DNA from: Sphaerosporella brunnea
Taxonomy: Eukaryota; Ascomycota; Pezizomycetes; Pezizales; Pyronemataceae
Length of the DNA: 64,000 nt
Direction: 5' to 3'
NCBI GenBank assembly: GCA_008704415.1
Contig: VXIS01000078.1
Coordinates: 1 to 64,000 of the forward strand
In this document: positions 44,127 to 55,256 of the stretch, one piece after another
Numbering within the stretch: the stretch's first letter is position 1
Layout of the letters: every line of letters starts with the position of its first letter
Translations under genes and position numbers: made by a program
Notes under the pieces: generated by a model
Told to the model about the DNA's origin: nothing
Databases searched by the model: none
Seen by the model: only the letters and a program-made list of their open reading frames with translations

Positions 44127-45638
44127 TCACCCCATCATCAATCCCAAGCCCTCAAAATCCTGCAACCTCAGGTTATCATACGGAAACAACAGCAGCGCCG
44201 CCTTATGTCTTACAAATAGGCCGAGCGCAGCGCACGCCACCTGTATGCCGACGAGACCCCAGGTGACCTTATCCTCTCTCCTCGGGCCCATGCGTACGAG
44301 GTACAAGTTTATCAGCGTCAAATTGCTGAACTCAAGGATATTCCCTCTGTCGTCGCACCAGAGCTTTACCAAGCCCAGTTTTTCGAGCATTTTGAGTGCC
44401 AGGCTGATATACCACTTTGGCGGCCTCATGAACGAGCCTCGGCTCGGCTCCATTAATCCTGTCCGCGCGTTGAAATGTGGCAGTCGGTGGCGCGGACATG
44501 GGACTAGGTGGAAGAGCTGTGGCGCTGAGTAGAGGAAGTTGAAGATCTGGGGGATAAATAGGAGCAGCAGGGTTTTTGAGAAGTGTCCCAATATGCCCAC
44601 GACGGCGAAGGTCATTCCGGCGAAATAGCAGTAAGTGTCTCCGACGAAGACTTTGGAGGGGTATTTGTTATGGATCCAGAGCGCCACTGAGACACCCAGA
44701 AATGGAAGGAGGAAGTAGAGTGAGAATAGGTGCGAGTCTGTGGCTGGGTGCCCCTTGACCGTGATGTACAGCAGGTCGTTGATTATGATGAACACTGCGA
44801 TCACGATACTTTGCGCTACTTCGAGCCCGTTGATGCCGGCTAAGATATTGATGCTGTTAGGACAGAAAATGGCTATAGCGGCCATGTAAACGTAATAGCC
44901 CCAGGAGAGGTTCAGGAGCTGTCCCAGGTATGCTTGGAGGGGTAGCGGGACTACGATGTTGGTAACGCCGAAGTCGATGTAGTACATCACCAGCATCGGG
45001 ATTGCGGCAATCGCGGGGAGGAAGAGTTTGTGTCGCCACCGGATATCGAAGAGATCGTCGGCGACACCGAGGATGGCCATAGATTGTAGGGAGAGAAGGG
45101 CGGAGAGGTATTCGCCCAGCTGTTCAAGTCAGCAGATGCACCGCCGGTGTGAGGAAGTCGCACCTTGTTATGCGGGAACCTGTGCAGCATCCGCCCTGTC
45201 TCTACCATCTCCACAGTCACGTCCCGGTTCCCTCCACCGCTCGTTGACGACACAAAGTACTCATAAAATGGGAACGGTATGAACACGATCATAACCATCA
45301 AGTAGATGACCGCGCAAACGGCACCCATAGTCTCTGGCCTTCCCTGGGTGTCAGCGCCACCGTACAGCAATCCACCACCGCATGAGAAATACTCACAGCT
45401 CCCTCTTATCGATCTTGCTGACATCCCTCCCCTTCAGTCCGACCCGTTTGAACTCGTCTCCAAGCCAGCATATCAAGCAATAAGTGGCGGCGAATGCTAT
45501 TCCGCTGAAGCCGAGCGATGCGACCAACGGTTCGCCATCTCCTTGAAATACGGTGACTAAGAGCCCGCAACAGGCCCCGACAAGCGTGAATAAGAAGAAA
45601 TACCAGGCCGCTGTTATTGGAATGTTGCCACCCGCCAT
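44127..45638 (-). CDS. ALG7: UDP-GlcNAc:dolichyl-phosphate GlcNAc-1-P transferase Alg7
   Basis: Alg7 starts N-glycan assembly by moving GlcNAc-1-phosphate onto dolichyl phosphate on the cytosolic ER face; it is the tunicamycin target. Exons: 45638-45397, 45338-45164, 45119-44127; 469 residues. About ten membrane segments. Family words: KRVGLKGRD, PETMGAVCAVIYL, LGVADDLFDIRWRHK (Asp pair), NSINILAGINGLEV, VFVGDTYCYFAGM, FNFLYSAPQLFHLVPCPRHR and LPHFN. The first join uses acceptor GAAG to give RELPETMG. An upstream in-frame stretch before MAGGNIP is probably leader. Confidence 0.96.
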
Positions 45639-46068
45639 CTTCGTCGTTGGTCGTCGAATGTGGAGTTTTGGGAGCTGCGCTCCATTGAGATGGCGCGGAT
45701 GACGCGCACTTGCAGCTTGAAACACCGTGTCAGCTTCCGCAGAGCCGCAGAGCTTGCGGTCTTGGCAGGGACCACCCTTTACCTCCAGTAATGCCAGGAA
45801 CTAATGTTTGGAAGGCTGTTTAAGTTGTGCTGTAGCTCTATGGCGTTTGAAACTTGGACATTTCAACTTCACGCAATACGTAAATTTTCAATCATATGAC
45901 GTCACTCGGTTGGTGAAATGTCTATCTGCCATTGAAAATCTCAATAGAAAGAATAGCGTGTATACTCTAAGCACCTAATCTACAGCTCTTCCCATGCAGT
46001 TCGAATACCCAGAAAACCCAGAAATTATTTTTCTACGTTACAAATATAAGATACATAGATAAAGTAGA
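45639..46068. other. Spacer ALG7 / YSH1
   Basis: 430 bases: ALG7 promoter and YSH1 3' flank. No gene seen. Confidence 0.5.
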
Positions 46069-49000
46069 TTAGTAGACCCCATGCAGATCAACAAACGGCG
46101 CAATTGTCTCCACTGCACGCTCCACAATCGCCTTGACCCTCATCTTCAATGTCTCGTTGCGGCACTCCACCTCGAGCGTGTCGAAGGGGACTGTGGCAAC
46201 CATGTTGTCGATGGTGATCTTGACCCCGGGACAGAACTTGTAGTCGATTTCACGCTTGACCAAGGCCTCTGCGCTGTCCTCCATGTCGGCGTCCAGCTTG
46301 GGAGGCTCCAGAGGCTCAACACAGTCGCCGAATTGCGCCTCGAGGAACATCATCAAGCGCTGGATGCGCTGCTCTGGGGTGATGTGGGCGTGAGGGGAGG
46401 GGGTAAGACCACCAGAGTGCCCGTGGCTATGGCTGCTGTGAGTGTTTGCCGCGGTGTCTATACGATGTCAGTTTGCTGTGTGCAAATGGTGGTTCTGGAT
46501 ACTCACACTTGACGGCGGCGGGGCAGCTCTCCAGGTTCAGCAATATGGCCGCACAGGCATCAGCAATACCGTCGTTGAGGACATTACCGACCCATTCCAT
46601 CTCGACATAGCACTTGTGGCAGCGAACAGTAATGGTGTCCATGATCCTGAAAGTCCTTCCGCTGAACTTGCTTTTGTCTCCGTACAACTGCTCATCGTCG
46701 GGCTCGTTCGCGAGGTCTTTCTCAGGATCGTATTCATCGTCGTCTTCAGGCTCCTCCTTCTTGGCGGGTTCGTCCTCATCAACCCAATCGTCTTCGAGGA
46801 CGACGACTGCGCCGAACATGCTCTCCATGCTCCAACGGATTAGGTCGAGACCAGCGGCATACATCGGAATGCGCTGCCTGCAGGTGACGACCGTGGTCGT
46901 AAGACCAGCATACTCGCGCAAGTCTTCGGGTGCCATCAGGGAATACTTGAAATCTTGTTGAACAAGCACTCCCGAGAGGATCTGATCTTTGGTGACCACC
47001 GAAGATGATTCGCCAGAGGGGAAGTATGGTACCTTCTTGGCCAGTCTGCCGACAACCTGCACGATGATACCGTCAGTATTTTTCGCCATCATACCAGAGG
47101 AGAGTGAATAATGGGAAGGTGGAAGTGGAAGTGGAAATCAAAAGTTTGGATTAAATAGAACGAGATCATATCTCGCGTCTTCCACGTATGAATGAGCGTC
47201 GGACGGTTAATCACGCACCTTTACCATCTTCTCGCCCCTAAAAGGGATCCGTAACTCCTCACAATTTTTGGGATTGTAAATCTTGATCCTGTCCGCTTCC
47301 TTCTTGTCATGATTCTTACTGAGTAACGCGCTCTTGAGACGGCCCATGTTATTCTGCTCTCCATGGACCAAGATCAACACCTTTGCGCCTACTTCTTCGA
47401 TGAATCCGGAATTCTGAGCGTAGTCGACATGAGCAGCAAAGGACAACTCCTCAACACTCATCCGCCGGGGAACCATTATCTGCGAATCTGGATCATTTCG
47501 TCGGCCACCGAATCGGTTGGCCGTCATGACCGCTGGAATTTCCGTCGGTTCATTGACAATCTGCTTTGCCATGGTTCCTTCGACTGAGTAACCGGTGATG
47601 ATCAAGCCGTTTCGTGGATCGGGGGCCCATCGCTCAAGGAGCTCTCGGGAAACACCATTCTGGCAGGCACCGCCGTCAGTAACCAGTCGACACCACGTTC
47701 AACGAGCGGACGGTTGCGGATGCGGGCTTGGAGATAAAAAGTATATTCCACTACGCAGATATGTATATTGCGGTATGACATGATGCATCGCTGAAAGGAT
47801 GCTTGATACACGACAGACAGGACAACAATAACAAGAAAGAAGTAAAAACTTTGATCGAAAATCGTTTCTCGATACTCTGTGAATTGGTGAAGCGCGGGCA
47901 GCAAAAGGGGACTCTAATGAAAGCATGAGGAATTGGGGTCCTACCTGGAGCATACCGGGACTTGCCAGCATCACACAGCCACCAACATCGTCAAATCGCT
48001 CAATATTCTTCAAACTTCTGACCCATCGAAAATCCCACGGGTTGCGTCCCTCTCCTTCGAACATGGCTCTCTTTATCTTGTCGTTCATGGTATTTATGTA
48101 TGTGCGATACACATCCATACACTTTCTTGCCAGATTACTGGCATAGTAGATTGGATACTGTTGGAACTTCGGGTGTTTCTCCCAGTACTCGTCGAGGATC
48201 AATAGTAGTTCCTGCGCTCGTCCCAGCGCGAATACTGGCATCAAGACACGGCCTCCACGGTTTAAGATATCCGTTGTCAGTTTCATTAGCCGTGCCTCCT
48301 TCTCCAGTCGGGGCATATGGGAAGCGGTTCCATAGGTAGATTCGCAGATGAGGATATCCGGCTTCACCGGCGGAACCTCAGCGGAAACAAGATGCCGGTC
48401 GTCTTCACGGGAGTAGTCGCCGGTAAAGAGGATCTTCAGACCTGCGATCTCGATCATAAACATAGCACCACCGAGAACGTGTCCAGCATGGTATGGTGTA
48501 ATGGAGATTCCGGAATGTGTTAATGTGGTGTGGTAGTCTATCGCCTCGATCCGGCTGTAGGAAGCCAAGTGGTCGGCTTCTGTATACAGACTGTCTGCTG
48601 TGTTGTGAACGTTCCTGCACAGCCTATCAGCGCCTGCGGAACTGCTGAGAGAGACGCGATGCTCACCCTACCCGCACACTGTCCTGGATCAGCCACTTGT
48701 AGATAGCCTTAGTTGGATGCGTCATGAAAACGCGTCCCTTGAAATTCGTCTTCGACATGACATAGGGCAAACTGGCGGCATGGTCGAGGTGGAAATGGCT
48801 GATCAGCAGCACGTCGACGGTACTAAGGTCGAACTCGTCATAGAATGGTAGCGCAGCGAGACCATCGTAGGCTGGATGAACGCCGGCGTCCAGCATCACC
48901 GTCTTGCCCTTGTACTGCAGGATATGACATGATCGTCCGACCTCGTTGCCGCCGCCGAGGCAGATAAAGTTGAGATAGTCGTTATCATCCTGCGCGCTGG

Positions 49001-49095
49001 TCAATATACGGAGATCGAATGCGAAAACACGACGGCTGGTCACTGACGATCACTTCTTCTTCGACATTGGCGTCGAGCTTCCGTTTAGTAGCCAT
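46069..49095 (-). CDS. YSH1: Pre-mRNA 3'-end endonuclease Ysh1/CPSF73
   Basis: The metallo-beta-lactamase/beta-CASP nuclease that cuts pre-mRNA before polyadenylation. Exons: 49095-49048, 48989-48667, 48614-47945, 47659-47219, 47056-46507, 46457-46069; 806 residues. Motifs: [28 protein letters not shown] (zinc site), [19 protein letters not shown], the beta-CASP words [34 protein letters not shown] and [14 protein letters not shown], then HVDYAQNS. The C-terminal CPSF73-100 domain starts about 500 and includes [22 protein letters not shown], an acidic insert (about 590-615) and a His/Ser stretch ([11 protein letters not shown]). Intron 47944-47660 is 285 nt, unusually long here. Confidence 0.95.
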
Positions 49096-49494
49096 CGGTG
49101 CTGTCGTGGTAGTGGAGCTCGCAGAAGCAAGATTATGGATCAGCGATGTGAACAGAAGCGGCGTGCGGTGGTGGTGGTGGTGGTGGTTTCGTGTCGCGGT
49201 TGTGAGTCGTGTGTCGTGACTTGTTCACGTCACGCTAGGAAGCCGCGTAGGGATGGCTGATCACTGGTCATCACTCCCCCATCCCAGAGCCTCGGTGGGG
49301 CAACTGAAAGTGGGGGGGACGAGTCGTAGAGATAGACTCACTCACTCACTCACCCATACAAAATTCGCCTTCTTCGCCATTCAAACACAACAACCCAAGA
49401 ACACCCTCCCATCCGCCACTGCCAGATATCCCAGCAAGCAGGTCTTTTGCTCTATCCGAATCCCACGACAAATCCTCCTAGAATCTGCGCCGCT
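49096..49494. promoter_or_regulatory. Divergent promoter YSH1 / methionyl-tRNA synthetase
   Basis: 399 bases between divergent start codons. It contains a GTG/GGT simple repeat (about 49168-49190), a CACT/CTCA tandem near 49337-49352 and a pyrimidine/A-rich leader before the synthetase ATG. Confidence 0.5.
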
Positions 49495-52148
49495 ATGGCC
49501 AACCCGACATTGAAGGTGGACATTCCTGTCCCCGCCTCCAAGAACTCAAAGGCCTTCACTGCGGCGCTCAAGGTCTGCCTTGCAGCTGCCGCCTTTGACG
49601 TCCCTCTGCAATACTCTACCGGTAATTCAATGGAACAGCTCTTGGAAGCTTTGACCGGAGCAGTAGTGCTGACCATGTGGACAATCAGCGCCTTCCCAAA
49701 CTCATGTCACCTTGGAGTCACCTCGCGACCACCACAAACAGCTGATTGAGGCCAACGCTATTGTCCGCTACTTTTCAAGGATCGGTGCGAAACCGTGGGG
49801 AAGGGCCGGAGAGGAGGCGCTGAAGGACTATGCTTTGATTGAATACGAAGAGAGCGTGCTCTCGAGCGTACTTGAGAAGAGTGCTGATGAGGCACTGACG
49901 CTCGCGGAGTCCGTTATTGCGAAGGCTGGCCTTGGTACCGAGCCCCCCAGCCCGGCCGAGATCATTATCTTTTCCACAATCTACGATATTGCCTCCACGG
50001 CGAAGGTAGATACGCATCCTGCGTTGTCAGCATGGTTTGCGAAGGTTGTCAAGACCACGTGGGCGAAGGAGGGGATCGAGAAGGTGGCCGTTTCTACCTC
50101 TGTCAAGCCAATCAAGAAAAGCAAAGGGGGACCTGCGCCCGTGGTGGAAACTGCTCCTCGGGAGATGACCCAGAAGCTCAGAGAAGGAATTGAGATGAAG
50201 GTCCCCAAGGAGGGTGAGAAAATGTTAGTGGGTCTGGCTGTCATATTATGTGAAGTCCTTCCAGCTAACATGGTTGCAGCCTTCCTATACCCGGCCAAAA
50301 GAACATCCTCATCACTTCAGCCCTGCCGTATGTGAACAATGTGCCGCACTTGGGCAACATCATAGGCAGTGTTCTCAGCGCGGATGCTTACGCCAGATAC
50401 TGCAAGGCCCGGAATCACAACACTCTGTTTATTTGCGGGACCGACGAGTACGGTACCGCCACCGAGACCAAGGCCCTCGAGGAAGGTTGCACCCCCCAGG
50501 AGCTTTGCGACAAGTACAACATCCTTCACGCCGGAATCTACCAATGGTTCGATATTGGCTTCGACTACTTCGGTCGCACTACAACGGAAGAACAAACGGC
50601 GATTGCGCAGGACATCTTCTTGAACCTCAAGAAGCACGGCTTCTTGGCGGAGGAATCCGTCACCCAGCTGTACTGTGAGAAGCACGATGGATTCCTTGCT
50701 GATCGTTTCGTCGAGGGAACCTGCCCGAAGTGTGGTTACGATGATGCCAGAGGAGATCAGTGCGACAAGTGCGGACAGCTCCTCGACCCCGCCGAGTTGA
50801 TTAACCCCCGGTGTAAGATCGACAACCACACCCCTGTGCTGCGCGACTCGCTCCACACTTTTCTGGAGCTCGACAAGCTGCAGCCTGAGATTGAGGCATG
50901 GAGCAAGAAGGCTGCGGAGGAAGGCCAGTGGTCTAAGAACGGTCGCATCATCACAGAGTCCTGGCTGAAGGAAGGTCTGAAGAGACGATGCATCACCCGT
51001 GATCTTAAGTGGGGTACTCCTGTCCCGCTACCTGGTTACGAGAAGAAGGTGCTTTACGTATGGTTCGACGCTTGTATCGGATACGTTTCCATCACTGCGA
51101 ACTACACCAAGGACTGGGAGAAGTGGTGGAAGGCCGGGAGCGATGTTAAACTCTACCAATTCATGGGCAAGGATAACGTGCCATTCCACACCGTTGTCTT
51201 CCCCGGTAGTCAGTTGGGAACAAGAGAGGGCGAGTGGACCATGCTTCACCACCTCAGCACTACGGAGTACCTGCAGTACGAAGGTGGAAAGTTCTCCAAG
51301 AGCAGAGGTGTGGGTGTGTTCGGAAACAATGCCCAGGACACCGGCATCCCCCCCAGCGTAAGTTCTATCGTCCCACTATGAATTCGCATTGATATATAAC
51401 CTGGCATCAGGTCTGGCGTTACTACCTCCTGTCCTCCCGGCCAGAAACTGGAGACACGCAATTTGTCTGGAAGGACTTCGTGACTAAGAATAACTCCGAG
51501 CTTCTCGCCAACCTTGGCAACTTCGTGAACCGCCTTATAAAGTTCGTGAACGCCAAATACGCCGGCGTGATCCCCGACTACACCAAGAGCATGGCGGATC
51601 CCGCCTTCCTCCCCTACAAGGACGCCATCAACGCGCTCCTCCTCACCTTCAACGAAGAAATGGAGAACGTCCACATCCGCGCTGGTCTTGAGAAGGTCAT
51701 GCTGATCTCGGGCGAGGGCAACCGTTTCCTCCAGGACAACAAGCTCGACAACAGGCTCTTCAACGACCACCCTGAGAAGGCTGCTGCCGTCGTTGGATAT
51801 GGTCTCAACTTGATCTACCTCCTGAGCTCGATCGTCTACCCCTTCATGCCCGCTACCGCTCTTTCCATCTGCGAACAGCTGAATGCCCCGCTGCGGACTA
51901 TCCCCGACACTTGGGCACCCGAGGATCTCCTGCCTGGTCATGTCATTGGCAAGGCGGCGTACCTGTTCAGCAACATTGATGAGAAGAAGGGAGAGGAGTG
52001 GAGAGACAAGTATGGCGGCAAGCAGGAGGTTGCCGCGGCTGACGACAAGAAGAAGGAGAAGAAGAAGGGGAAGAAGGCTGCTAAACAGTCGAAGGATAAG
52101 GCTGAGGAGCCTACGACTGCGGAGGTTGAGGTCCGGCCAACGGCTTAA
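49495..52148 (+). CDS. MES1: Cytosolic methionyl-tRNA synthetase
   Basis: Charges tRNA-Met for initiation and elongation. Exons: 49495-49621, 49689-50223, 50280-51357, 51411-52148; 825 residues. A GST-like N-terminal domain (about 1-190; [14 protein letters not shown]) usually docks the enzyme to the Arc1-type cofactor. A Lys-rich linker follows. The class I core has the HIGH-type signature as PHLGNIIGS, zinc-knuckle cysteines ([18 protein letters not shown]) and the KMSKS-type loop as KFSKSRG. An anticodon-binding helical domain and a Lys-rich tail ([10 protein letters not shown], then KQSKDKAEE) follow. The tail probably binds tRNA. There is no mitochondrial presequence, so this is the cytosolic form. 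Confidence 0.96.
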
Positions 52149-52266
52149 CGGGATGTGACTGTGAGCTGGGTATCTTGGGAGCGGTGGTGTCATTTTGTCT
52201 GTATTGCTTCTGTTGCAATTCGATGATTCACCGCGTGAATATTACCCTTTCTGATCATTGATTAAA
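52149..52266. other. 3' flank of methionyl-tRNA synthetase gene
   Basis: Short T-rich flank up to the outer arm of the inverted duplication. Nothing else seen. Confidence 0.4.
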
Positions 52267-52628
52267 CGGCTATCATGCCCCATAACCCCCAAAATACAGT
52301 GAGTGATAGATTATGATTCTCTTCGTTCAAGGGGTCCCCCAACGAAAAAAATAACATGAACAGAATAAAGCTCTCGTAAAATAAAAAGCCAAATTACCTG
52401 CTTTGCGCGGTCATCTAACTTGAGTGTACAAGCAAAAAAAGGCAACCCGGAGTAACACCGTCCTGCCGAAACACCGTATCCTATGCTATCCGTCCGAATT
52501 AACCATGGAAAACCAGAAATTCTATACAGCACCGTCCTGTGTCATGTCAATGAGTCACCCATCTTTTCAAATGAATCGACTTCAGTATGCTTACCCATGC
52601 CATAGGCCCATAGCAGCGCTCCAGGATT

Positions 52629-52867
52629 CTACTGCGGCTTACCGCCTTTCAACATAAGGGCGCCCAGGAAGAAGTACATCATACGATCAAACTTGTTGTG
52701 CATCCTGTTGCCGAGAGCTTTCAACTCCGTGTCCAACTTGTCGAATCGCTTGTCCAAATCCTGTTTCAAGACTTTCTGGCTCTTGTACCTTTTCTACCCG
52801 AGCCAAACTCTCATAGAATTTAAGAGTAAAGGTCCCGAGTTTTAATCTACCCACACCCGGTACACAA
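52629..52867 (-). pseudogene. C-terminal half of a small coiled-coil protein, frameshifted
   Basis: The minus strand reads CVPGVGRLKLG, FTLKFYESLARVEKVQEPES, then, after a one-base slip near 52771, LKQDLDKRFDKLDTELKALG and MMYFFLGALMLKGGKPQ with a stop at 52629. Heptads and a hydrophobic tail suggest a coiled coil with a membrane-like end. No start codon. Its first eleven residues also occur on the plus strand at 53375, so this is one part of a split gene. I do not recognise the family. Confidence 0.45.
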
Positions 52868-53263
52868 GAACCACAACATGACGATGCGACGCAAAAGAAC
52901 CGGGAAAAATAAATACAAAAAAGATTAAGAAACCTAGCGCTGGAAATTGGGGGTTATGCGCTAATTTTTACTGAGTTTTTAGGGCAAAAAATGATAAAAT
53001 GATCCTTCTAACCCCTAACCTTGATTTAACCTCCAGTTTAAATCATACCCCTAGGCCTAGCTTTCATTAGGGATCGAATCTTTCGCCTCGCTTGCGTAGG
53101 TTATACGTTCGTGACTGTAAGATTTCTAAGGTTTCGCCCAAAAATACCGCGATCTAATACCGCTCAAAAAAGACTCAAAAAATAGCTTTCTCGTGACATT
53201 TTTAAATGCGGATCACTCGTTTTCTTTAGCTTTGCTATGGTTTTTCTATAGTTTGACGTAATC

Positions 53264-53458
53264 TTGGGTAACTTTACGTATTTAACTGAAATTGTACCGT
53301 ACGAAAAAATTGTATATCATCTTCTTAGACCACTAGCTTTCATCGATCCTATTCACAGAGAATTTTTTGGGTATTGTGTGCCGGGTGTGGGTAGACTAAA
53401 ACTCGGCGGGCATTGTAGACCATTAAATAAAGGTGTGCGCGCCGGCGCGGCATCATGA
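53264..53458 (+). pseudogene. N-terminal half of the same small protein, opposite strand
   Basis: A plus-strand frame from ATG 53264 reads YLTEIVPYEKIVYHLLRPLA, then FFGYCVPGVGRLKLG, then an unrelated 17-residue end. CVPGVGRLKLG is the same peptide that opens the minus-strand fragment ending at 52629, and the two DNA differences within it are both synonymous (GTA/GTG, TTA/CTA). It is read here as the front of a gene whose back half lies inverted on the other side of the duplication. Confidence 0.4.
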
Positions 53459-53605
53459 TCTATCACTCACTGTTTTTTGGGAGGTACGCTGCACACTCAT
53501 AAAAATGGGGAATAGCGAGGACATTTCGCCTCTTTTGGGGGGTATAGAGCATGATAGCCGTTGATTAAATTCCTTCGTAATCCCTCCCAGCAGCAGCAGA
53601 GGGTT

Positions 53606-54843
53606 TTACTTCCTCTGCTTCATAACCGCGACACCCTGCCTAACCACGCCCGCCAAACCTCCGGTCTGCACAGCCTCCCCGCCACCACTACCAACGCGCC
53701 ACTCAATCTCTGCCAACCCCTCCATCCACAGGACCATAGTCTGTGTCGGTACCTGCAGCTTCCCCAGCTCCTCGCTGAGTGCACTTAGGATATCTGCTAG
53801 CGCTAGACCCTTCTTCGTCTTAATCTCATGGATGGTCCGTAGACTCGTGGTGATATCGCTGTTCAGCAGCGTATTCATGATCTGCATGATATCCTCCGGA
53901 TGCGGTGCAGCAATGCAGTCGTAGACATCGGACTCTGTGATCTCGTCGCGAGGGAGGGAAGGGTCTGGCCGACCATTTGCGTCCAGCGGAGTCGAGGAGG
54001 CATGGCATGCCTGCAGTACGTTGAGTGAGCGCCGCATGTCGCCGCGCGAGAGCTTCAGCAGCGATTCCACGGCCGCCTCGGTTATGCGCACGTTTTCGGA
54101 GGCAATGACGTGGTCGATGCGGCGCCGCAGCGCCGGAAGCGGCAGCGGCGAGAAGCGGAAGCGGGTGCATCGCGATAGCAGCGCCGCCGAGAGCTTGTGT
54201 GTGTAGTTTGCGATTATGCAGAAGCGGGTGTTGGCGGTGTACCTATAAACTCATCAACATTGCCCACCACCACCACCACCACCACCACCACTACGGGGAA
54301 CGGGGAAGCCTACTTCTCCATAATCCGCCTCAACGCATTCTGCGCCGCGCTCGTCATCGCATCGGCTTCATCCAAAATAATGAGCTTAAAATTCCCCAGG
54401 CCATCGCCCTTCCCCTGCACGTTGCCAAAAATCTGTCGTGTGCTCGCAAACGTTTTGATCTGTTCTCTGACAACATCGATACCTCTGTCATCACTCGCAT
54501 TAAGCTCCAATACCTGCTGGCGCACATTTTTAACGCCATAGATCTGGCGCGCGAGGGCGAGGATGGTGCTGGTTTTTCCGGTGCCGGGCGGGCCATAGAA
54601 TAGTAAGTGCGGCAGCCGGTTCGAGGCTACAAAGCGGTTGATCGTTTGCAGAATGTCTTCGTGCCCGGATACGTCCTCGAGGGTATTTGGCCGGTACTTT
54701 TCAACCCACGGTAAGGTGTCGCCTGCCGACACCGGAAGGTTCGCTTTGCTGAGCTTTTTGCCTTTGTCGCCAACGGCACTGGAGAATTCGACTTTGAGGG
54801 TTTCGACGTCGACGTCGATGTCCATTTCTTCGATGTCCGACAT
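53606..54843 (-). CDS. RFC3: Replication factor C subunit 3 (clamp loader)
   Basis: A small RFC subunit that helps load PCNA at primer ends. Exons: 54843-54314 and 54242-53606; 388 residues. AAA+ motifs: LPWVEKYRP (RFC box II), FYGPPGTGKTS (Walker A), NASDDRG, ILDEADAMT (Walker B), NALRRIMEK|YTANTRFC across the intron, and LLSRCTRF (arginine finger). A collar domain follows. The sequence around DLLNRYRP-type boxes and SDDRGIDVVREQIK fits Rfc3 (RFC5 in mammals) better than Rfc2/4; that assignment is from memory. An upstream in-frame ATG at 54972 would add 43 disordered residues, but MSDIEEMD is the more family-like start. Confidence 0.92.
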
Positions 54844-55256
54844 TTTGGTGGTTGTCTTAGTGGTTGTGGTGGTATTTGAGATTTCTGGTGGTGAGACGTG
54901 GGAGCGTTCGTCGGGGCGACGCGCCTTAATCGAAACGCGTTTTCCAGGCTTGGCGGCAGTTCTATCACTCACAAAATATCACGCAACAAGCATTCAGAGT
55001 CGAATTGCGTTCGACAATGCCATGTCCTTCATCGCCATGAATTATTTATACCAACTACATGTGGTAAACAACCAGAAGCAGTCAATTGTCCCACAAATAT
55101 AATTTCAAAACAGCCCAACACCCGAACTCGCCAACCCAGAGTAGAAAAGAAAAAACCAATGATAGCAAGCAAAAAGACACAACACCGGCACATAAATGAT
55201 GTACAAGGAAAAGGCCCACAAAGAATACGCAAAAAGGTTGGATATAGCCAGTTCTT
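54844..55256. other. Spacer RFC3 / gamma-tubulin
   Basis: 413 bases: RFC3 promoter and gamma-tubulin 3' flank. No gene seen. Confidence 0.5.

Larger units (their letters stand above)
52267..53559. repeat. Imperfect inverted duplication, about 1.3 kb
   Basis: Three blocks on the left recur inverted on the right in mirrored order. 52267-52293 matches 53533-53559 (24 of 27). 52296-52317 matches 53452-53473 (21 of 22). 52835-52866 matches 53375-53406 (30 of 32). The right arm has about 57 extra bases between the outer two blocks and lacks about 470 bases between the inner two. Most differences are C/T or G/A. The centre (52867-53374) is AT-rich. It could be a decayed terminal-inverted-repeat element or an inverted gene duplication with deletions. 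Confidence 0.75.

Noticed and set aside
52990..53040. CTAACCCCTAACC word resembling telomere repeats
   Set aside because: Only two imperfect units inside an internal AT-rich spacer.
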